Below are positions 1 to 3,366 of a stretch of DNA of 5,039 nt, piece by piece. Every line of letters starts with the position of its first letter. Position 1 is the stretch's first letter. Source of the DNA: Chloroflexota bacterium (GTDB lineage Bacteria > Chloroflexota > Anaerolineae > JACRMK01); assembly GCA_016200765.1 (NCBI GenBank), contig JACQEC010000082.1:1-5039 (forward strand), read 5' to 3'. Made by a program: the position numbers and the translations under genes. The notes under the pieces were generated by a model. The model was given only the letters and a program-made list of their open reading frames with translations. It was not told the origin of the DNA and did not search any database.

Positions 1-110
1 CGCGTCGTGCCGTGCGCCAGCGCGCCGAGCATCAGCGCGCGGTGCGCGATGGATTTGTCGCCGCCGAGTTTAACACTGCCGCGCAACGCAGAGACCGCTG
101 AGACTCTCAT
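1..110 (-). CDS. aroA: EPSP synthase (3-phosphoshikimate 1-carboxyvinyltransferase), N-terminal part
   Basis: Partial gene: only the first 36 codons lie in the window and it continues past the left edge. The enzyme transfers the enolpyruvyl group of PEP to shikimate-3-phosphate in the cytoplasm, the penultimate step to chorismate. The visible N-terminus, LRGSVKLGGDKSIAHRALML (residues 9-28), is the family's first substrate-binding motif. K19, S20 and R24 match the conserved Lys-Ser...Arg that contact PEP and shikimate-3-phosphate in this family. Two deviations from the usual PGDKSISHRA are Gly for Pro at residue 16 and Ala for Ser at residue 22, both mild. The ATG at 110 overlaps the tyrA stop codon as ATGA, and an AAGGA Shine-Dalgarno lies 5 nt upstream inside tyrA, which supports this start and suggests translational coupling. 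It is the fifth gene of the aromatic operon. The identification is firm despite the truncation. Confidence 0.93.
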   Translation of the reverse strand, partial: MRVSAVSALRGSVKLGGDKSIAHRALMLGALAHGTT

Positions 111-946
111 GGCTGTCCTTCCACCCTACCTCTCGCCTGCTCCAACCGCGCGCGCCATTCTGCTGGGGTGCCGTCGGCGATCGCAGCGCGCCAGCGCCAC
201 AGTTCCTGCTGGTAGCGGTCAATCATCGCGACGATGTTCGCTCCATTGGTCGCAATGATGTCGGCCATCATCTGCGGGTCGCTGGCGGCCAGCCGCGTCA
301 TGCTGGCGTAACCGCTGGACGCGAGCGCGCGGGCGTGGTCATCGCGCAGGTCGCCGATGGTGTTTACAAGGCTCGCGCTCAACAAATATGGCAGGTGGCT
401 GATGGCGGCGACCGCGCGGTCATGCGTCTCCGCATCCATCACCACCGACTGCGCGCCGATACGCAGGATGAGTTGCTTGAGCGTGTCCATCGTCTCACCG
501 CGCGCGCGCGCGGTTGGCACCAACACAAATTTCGCACTACGAAAGAGCGCCGGATCGGCGGCCAATAGGCCCGACTGCTCCTTGCCACACATCGGATGCC
601 CGCCGACGCACTGGGCTGGCATTGCCTCCATCTGACTGACCACGTCGCGCTTCGTACTGCCCAGGTCCATCACGATTTGGTCGGGCCGCACCTGCCAGCG
701 ATGCTCATCACACCAAGCAATAATCGCCCGCACCGGCATCGCCAGCACAATCAGGTCTGTCGTTGCGATGTCACCACAGGCTTCGTCAATCGCGCCCATT
801 TCCAAGGCGCGCGCCACGGTTTGCGGACTCACATCGTCGCCCACAATGCGCCGTCCCACACCATTCTGCTTGAGCGCCATCGCCAGCGAGCCGCCCATCA
901 GGCCCAGCCCGACGACGGCGACGGTAAAGCCATCCAGGTCTTTCAT
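107..946 (-). CDS. tyrA: Prephenate dehydrogenase
   Basis: The 279-aa protein oxidatively decarboxylates prephenate to 4-hydroxyphenylpyruvate, the tyrosine branch point, in the cytoplasm. A Rossmann fold opens the protein with VVGLGLMGGS (residues 11-20; G13, G15, G18). The acidic D38 at the end of the second strand suggests NAD+ rather than NADP+ preference (inference). DLGSTK (94-99) and GGHPMCGKEQSG (115-126) are family signatures, and H117 is the expected catalytic His by comparison with E. coli and Aquifex TyrA. The helical dimerisation domain carries THDRAVAAISHLPYLLS (174-190) and GYASMTRLAASDPQMM (212-227). The length is typical of a monofunctional TyrA with neither a fused chorismate mutase nor a C-terminal ACT domain, so direct tyrosine feedback through an ACT domain is not expected. 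The start codon overlaps the DAHP synthase stop (ATGA) with only a weak Shine-Dalgarno, implying translational coupling; the 3' end overlaps aroA in the same way. Confidence 0.96.
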   Translation of the reverse strand: MKDLDGFTVAVVGLGLMGGSLAMALKQNGVGRRIVGDDVSPQTVARALEMGAIDEACGDIATTDLIVLAMPVRAIIAWCDEHRWQVRPDQIVMDLGSTKRDVVSQMEAMPAQCVGGHPMCGKEQSGLLAADPALFRSAKFVLVPTARARGETMDTLKQLILRIGAQSVVMDAETHDRAVAAISHLPYLLSASLVNTIGDLRDDHARALASSGYASMTRLAASDPQMMADIIATNGANIVAMIDRYQQELWRWRAAIADGTPAEWRARLEQARGRVEGQP

Positions 947-1956
947 AGCCGCTTACCCACCGCCACGGCGATGCCCTTCAACTCCCCCATCAATTTTGAG
1001 AACGCCTCCAGCGTGAGCGACTGCGCTCCGTCGGACACTGCTTTGGCGGGGTTGGGGTGCACCTCTATCAATAGCCCGCTCGCGCCCGCCGCCACGGCAC
1101 CCTTCGCCACCGCTCCAACCAGTGCCGCCTTACCCGTGCCGTGGCTGGGGTCGGCGATGACCGGCAGATGGCTCTGCTCTTGAAGTGCCGGTATCGCGTT
1201 CAGGTCAAAGGTGTTGCGTGTGTACGTCTCAAAGGTGCGGATGCCGCGCTCGCAGACCATCACGCGCCGATTACCGTGCGAGAGGATGTACTCGGCGGCC
1301 ATCAGCAACTCTTCCAGTGTGGCGGACATGCCGCGCTTGAGCAGAACCGGGTGTTGCGACTCGCCGGCGGCGTGGAGCAGCGGGTAGTTCTGCATGTTGC
1401 GCGCGCCGATTTGCAGGATGTCGGCGTGGCGCGCCACCAGCGGCATTTGCTCGACCGACATCACCTCGGTGACCGTCAGCAGACCGGTTTCCTGTCCTGC
1501 TTCATGCAGTAGCTCCAGCCCGGCCTCGCCCATGCCCTGAAACGAGTACGGCGACGAGCGCGGCTTGAACGCGCCGCCCCGCAAGACCTTCGCGCCGGCC
1601 TCTTTGACCGCCTGGGCTGTTTCCATAATCTGACAGCGATCCTCAACCGAGCAAGGACCGGCCATGACCACCAGTTGATCGCTTCCGATGCGCGAGCCGT
1701 TCAACGCGATGACCGTGTCTTCTTGCTGGAAGTCGCGGCTGGCGAGTTTGAACGGCTTCAGGATACGCACAACCTGCTCGACGCCGTCCCAGCCATCGGC
1801 GATGTCGGGCGTGAATGTGCGCCCGTTGCCGACAGCGCCGATGATCGTGCGCTCGACGCCGCGCACAACATGCGCCTGATAGCCCAGCGCTTCGATGCGC
1901 TGGATAGCCTCGCCAATCTGCTGGCTGGTGGCTCCGTGCTTCATAACGATAACCAT
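943..1956 (-). CDS. aroF: 3-deoxy-7-phosphoheptulonate (DAHP) synthase, AroF/Thermotoga-like type with N-terminal regulatory domain
   Basis: This enzyme condenses PEP and erythrose-4-phosphate, the committed step of the shikimate pathway. The 337-aa product begins with a ferredoxin-like regulatory domain (about residues 1-65, MVIVMKHGATSQQ...VVRGVERTIIGAVG). In Thermotoga-type enzymes this domain mediates Phe/Tyr feedback inhibition. The TIM barrel follows: AGPCSVE (99-105), LRGGAFKPRSSPYSFQG (125-141), QIGARNMQN (182-190), LLKRGM (205-210), DPSHGTG (269-275), EVHP (298-301) and SDGAQSL (308-314). The four metal ligands expected for the family are present as C102, H272, E298 and D309. An in-frame ATG at 1995 would add 13 residues, but that start lies inside aroH. 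The ATG at 1956 has a strong GGAGGAG 5 nt upstream and matches the family N-terminus, so it was chosen. The aroF symbol is by similarity; aroG-like naming is also in use. Its stop overlaps the tyrA start. Confidence 0.96.
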   Translation of the reverse strand: MVIVMKHGATSQQIGEAIQRIEALGYQAHVVRGVERTIIGAVGNGRTFTPDIADGWDGVEQVVRILKPFKLASRDFQQEDTVIALNGSRIGSDQLVVMAGPCSVEDRCQIMETAQAVKEAGAKVLRGGAFKPRSSPYSFQGMGEAGLELLHEAGQETGLLTVTEVMSVEQMPLVARHADILQIGARNMQNYPLLHAAGESQHPVLLKRGMSATLEELLMAAEYILSHGNRRVMVCERGIRTFETYTRNTFDLNAIPALQEQSHLPVIADPSHGTGKAALVGAVAKGAVAAGASGLLIEVHPNPAKAVSDGAQSLTLEAFSKLMGELKGIAVAVGKRL

Positions 1957-1961
1957 AGTGG

Positions 1962-1968
1962 CTCCTCC
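1962..1968 (-). promoter_or_regulatory. Shine-Dalgarno of DAHP synthase, decides the start
   Basis: GGAGGAG on the minus strand lies 5 nt before the ATG at 1956, inside the 14-bp aroH/aroF gap. It selects this start over the in-frame ATG at 1995, which lies within aroH coding sequence. Confidence 0.85.
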
Positions 1969-1970
1969 GA

Positions 1971-2342
1971 TCAATCTTGCGGGCGGCCCGCCCAATCGGG
2001 CCTGAGCCGCGTCGCGTCTCGCAGATAAACGTGCTGAATCTGATCCTGCACCTTGTCAGTGTTCCACAGCACCAGCACGCGGATACAGCGCGGCAGGCTG
2101 TCGGGCACTGGTAGTTCTTGATGGCAGAGCATCGGCACTTGCGTCCAGCCCAGCGCGCGCGCCGCCGCCGCCGGAAACGCCGCGCACAGATCGCTCGTAA
2201 GGCTGAAGGTAGCCGCGGCGATGTCGCTGGTTGCGGTGTGGTTGCGCGCCACAATCTGTGTGAGCATCTCGCGGGTGGCCGCCGCAATCTCTTGTTCGCT
2301 ATCGGCGCTGACCGTTATCGCGCCGCGTATGCCCCTCAACAT
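1971..2342 (-). CDS. aroH: Chorismate mutase, AroH (Bacillus-type) class
   Basis: The 123-aa protein converts chorismate to prephenate, the common precursor of Phe and Tyr. It aligns by eye along its length with the trimeric Bacillus subtilis AroH pseudo-alpha/beta-barrel enzyme rather than the helical AroQ class. Evidence includes the start MLRGIRGAITV, CHQELPVPDSLPRCIRVL (73-90), and QDQIQHVYLRDATRLRPD (99-116). Active-site residues expected from the Bacillus enzyme are R6 (B. subtilis R7), E76 (E78), R88 (R90) and Y106 (Y108). The length is normal for the family. An AAGGAG sequence overlapping the tandem TAATAA stop of the upstream translocator gene lies 8 nt before the ATG, supporting the start. 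The 15-bp gap upstream and 14-bp gap downstream place it within the operon. It feeds prephenate directly to TyrA, encoded two genes downstream. Confidence 0.95.
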   Translation of the reverse strand: MLRGIRGAITVSADSEQEIAAATREMLTQIVARNHTATSDIAAATFSLTSDLCAAFPAAAARALGWTQVPMLCHQELPVPDSLPRCIRVLVLWNTDKVQDQIQHVYLRDATRLRPDWAGRPQD

Positions 2343-2357
2343 GTCGCGGACTCCTTA

Positions 2358-2978
2358 TTACTGGATCACACTGACCAGCGCGATCAGCCCCAAGCCAGCG
2401 ATGACCGCGCCCGACAGCCGGTTGACCCAGCGCAGGTTCTGTGGCGTGAAGCGCGACTGGAGCAGGCTCACACCGCCGCTAAGGATGAGCCACCAGAGCG
2501 CCGACCCGAAGAACACACCCAGCACTAACATCGCCGCGGCCGCGTAATTGCCCCTCGCCTCTTGGGCCACACCCAGCCCCGCGAAGATGACGGCGAACGT
2601 GATAATGGTTGCCGGGTTGGTCAATGTCAATGCAAGCGTGGACAGATACGCGCCCATCAGCCCGGCGCCGCTCGCTTGCGCCGCTGTCCGGGCGGGCTTG
2701 CCGGCAAAGGTGCGGATGCCGAGATAAAGAAGGAACGCGCCGCCGGAAACACGCAAAACCCATTGTTGGCTGACCAGCAGGCTCGAAACGGCCGTCAGGC
2801 CAAAGCCCGCCACGCACGCATACAGCGCGTCCGCAGTCGCCGCCCCCAGCCCGCAGAGCAGTCCGGTCACCCGGCCATCGGCCAGTGTGCGGCGGATGCA
2901 TAAGACGCCAATCGGCCCGACCGGCGCGGCAATCGCGAAGCCGATGATCAGCCCGTTCAACACCAATGCCATCTCCAT
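2358..2978 (-). CDS. LysE/RhtB-family amino acid translocator
   Basis: The 206-aa integral membrane protein is the first structural gene of the operon. LysE-family members export amino acids or related small metabolites by secondary transport. About six hydrophobic segments are visible (roughly 4-26, 36-62, 72-92, 110-137, 146-170, 184-204). The N-terminal family signature runs from GFAIAAPVGPIGVLCIRRTL (13-32) through DGRVTGLLCGLGAATAD (34-50). A second conserved patch is LTNPATIITF (119-128) in the fourth segment. The ATG at 2978 has GGAG 5 nt upstream. An in-frame ATG at 2999 falls in the U-tract of the leader terminator and lacks a ribosome site, and one at 2972 has worse spacing. The substrate cannot be read from sequence; the operon suggests an aromatic amino acid or pathway intermediate. 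Exporters are usually induced by excess substrate, whereas this gene sits behind a leader predicted to open when Tyr/Phe is scarce, which makes its role puzzling. Confidence 0.88.
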   Translation of the reverse strand: MEMALVLNGLIIGFAIAAPVGPIGVLCIRRTLADGRVTGLLCGLGAATADALYACVAGFGLTAVSSLLVSQQWVLRVSGGAFLLYLGIRTFAGKPARTAAQASGAGLMGAYLSTLALTLTNPATIITFAVIFAGLGVAQEARGNYAAAAMLVLGVFFGSALWWLILSGGVSLLQSRFTPQNLRWVNRLSGAVIAGLGLIALVSVIQ

Positions 2979-2997
2979 GCACTCTCCGTAGGCAAAC

Positions 2998-3030
2998 AAA
3001 AAAGCGTGGAGCCGATTGCTCCACGCTTTT
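2998..3030 (-). terminator. Intrinsic terminator of the operon leader (attenuator)
   Basis: On the minus strand a perfect 12-bp stem (AAAAGCGTGGAG with CTCCACGCTTTT) encloses the 7-nt loop CAATCGG and runs into TTTTTTGTTTG. It ends about 20 nt before the translocator start codon, within the promoter-proximal leader and not after a gene, so it should abort transcription before the operon unless an alternative structure prevents it. On the plus strand the tail is only four T, and no plus-strand gene ends there, so minus-strand function is favoured. Confidence 0.93.
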
Positions 3031-3100
3031 GCTCTTGAATCTCAGCCGACCGGATTAGGTCAGGCCATCCTCAGCGCGTCGCAACCGGCATTCACGCTTC
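3001..3100 (-). promoter_or_regulatory. Predicted antiterminator (segment 2 with terminator segments 3/4)
   Basis: The 20 nt at 3100-3081, starting in the Ala codon right after the Tyr/Phe run, can pair with 3019-3001, the loop and 3' arm of the terminator. GCCGGUUGC pairs with GCAAUCGGC (9 bp, one G.U), and across a 3x2 internal loop GAAGCGUG pairs with CACGCUUU (8 bp, one G.U). The resulting 17 bp would sequester what the terminator needs. The intervening 61 nt includes a small hairpin around GACC-UAAUCC-GGUC that contains the leader stop codon. The base pairs were read by eye; no energy was computed. Confidence 0.8.
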
Positions 3101-3169
3101 GCAAAATAGAAGTAAAAATAATACGCGCTCTGCGGGCGCGCGCAGGCGCCGGCGCGGACAGCCGATTGC
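3010..3169 (-). repeat. 10-bp direct repeat GCAATCGGCT, 150 bp apart
   Basis: Identical copies lie at 3169-3160 (leader segment 1) and 3019-3010 (terminator loop and flank). Both are complementary to the single GCCGGTTGC at 3089-3081. The duplication of one arm fits the 1:2 versus 2:3 logic of an attenuator. Confidence 0.75.
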
Positions 3170-3198
3170 GATGAGCGGGCAGAGCGTGTGGTCAACAT
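3055..3198 (-). CDS. Tyr/Phe-rich attenuation leader peptide
   Basis: A 47-aa leader ORF sits between the operon promoter and the leader terminator. Residues 26-32 read YYFYFYF from TAT TAT TTT TAC TTC TAT TTT (3123-3103), an AT-rich island in a GC-rich region. Such runs act as ribosome stall sites when charged tRNA-Tyr or tRNA-Phe is short, as known for pheA and pheST leaders of enterobacteria. The TAA stop (3057-3055) lies 24 nt before the terminator stem, and the sequence after the run forms the antiterminator arm. No Trp codon is present. The start is uncertain. The ATG at 3198 is only about 8 nt from the predicted transcription start and has no Shine-Dalgarno, implying near-leaderless initiation. 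The in-frame ATG at 3264 has AGGAGG with 7-nt spacing but lies upstream of the best promoter and would give 69 aa. The peptide probably has no function once released. Confidence 0.82.
   Translation of the reverse strand: MLTTRSARSSQSAVRAGACARPQSAYYFYFYFAKRECRLRRAEDGLT
3081..3170 (-). promoter_or_regulatory. Predicted protector pairing (segment 1 with segment 2)
   Basis: UCGCAAUCGGC (3171-3161 region, in leader codons 8-13) can pair with GCCGGUUGCGA (3089-3079), giving 11 bp with one G.U. This uses the same segment 2 needed for antitermination, so the two structures exclude each other. Segment 1 contains an exact copy of the terminator-loop 10-mer GCAATCGGCT. The pairing would enclose the Tyr/Phe codons, so a ribosome stalled there should hinder it. 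Confidence 0.6.
3130..3145 (-). promoter_or_regulatory. GC-rich hairpin just before the Tyr/Phe codons
   Basis: CTGCG-CGCGCC-CGCAG on the minus strand forms a 5-bp GC stem with a 6-nt loop, 6 nt before the first Tyr codon. The palindrome GCGCCGGCGC (3155-3146) is adjacent. It may act as an RNA polymerase pause hairpin that synchronises transcription with translation, but GC-rich DNA also yields such stems by chance. Confidence 0.35.
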
Positions 3199-3212
3199 GT
3201 CAGAATGGCAGC

Positions 3213-3242
3213 ATACTAGCACAAGTAGTGTGGCAGTGTCAA
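3213..3242 (-). promoter_or_regulatory. Promoter of the aromatic amino acid operon
   Basis: A perfect -35 TTGACA (3242-3237), an 18-bp spacer and -10 TAGTAT (3218-3213) preceded by an extended TGC give a strong housekeeping-sigma promoter on the minus strand. The predicted transcription start is the A at about 3206. The resulting leader is about 228 nt to the translocator start, or about 209 nt if terminated at the attenuator. Confidence 0.82.
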
Positions 3243-3292
3243 ATCTGCTGAGCTCCGCGCGCATCTTCGCGCCTCCTCGCCCCGCCCCGCTT

Positions 3293-3321
3293 TTGACAAA
3301 GGGTTTTACTCCCCCTATAAT
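3293..3321 (+). promoter_or_regulatory. Consensus sigma-70/SigA promoter for the plus-strand gene
   Basis: TTGACA (3293-3298), a 17-bp spacer and TATAAT (3316-3321) match the housekeeping consensus exactly. Transcription should start near 3328, about 39 nt before the ATG at 3367. It diverges from the operon promoter with about 50 bp between their -35 boxes. Confidence 0.9.
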
Positions 3322-3330
3322 CGCGCCATG

Positions 3331-3348
3331 CGGGGATAGAACACCCCG
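3331..3348 (+). promoter_or_regulatory. Small 5'UTR hairpin
   Basis: CGGGG-ATAGAACA-CCCCG forms a 5-bp stem with an 8-nt loop at the very start of the predicted plus-strand transcript, ahead of the ribosome site. It could stabilise the mRNA 5' end. It is short and its function is speculative. Confidence 0.35.
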
Positions 3349-3366
3349 ACCTTCAGGAAAGGCACG

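Noticed and set aside
596..1183. 195-aa plus-strand open frame
   Set aside because: Lies antisense to tyrA and DAHP synthase, whose products are unmistakable; composition is that of a high-GC shadow frame with no family motif.
1643..2287. 214-aa minus-strand open frame
   Set aside because: Out-of-frame shadow of aroH and DAHP synthase, Arg-rich, with no recognisable domain.
2479..3024. 181-aa minus-strand open frame
   Set aside because: Out-of-frame shadow of the LysE-family gene; its start lies inside the terminator hairpin.
2979..3206. T-box riboswitch as the leader regulator
   Set aside because: A terminator before an amino acid operon fits, but no T-box-like AGGGTGGNACCGCG sequence or recognisable specifier stem is visible, and the Tyr/Phe codon run explains the leader better.
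3206..3236. Possible operator: two TGGCAG direct repeats and ACTA...TAGT half-sites around the operon promoter
   Set aside because: The half-sites are only 4 bp and the direct repeat 6 bp; such matches are expected by chance and resemble no regulator site I can name.
3328..3339. In-frame upstream ATG of the plus-strand gene
   Set aside because: It reads M-R-G-stop and has no ribosome site; it sits at the predicted transcription start and is probably chance.
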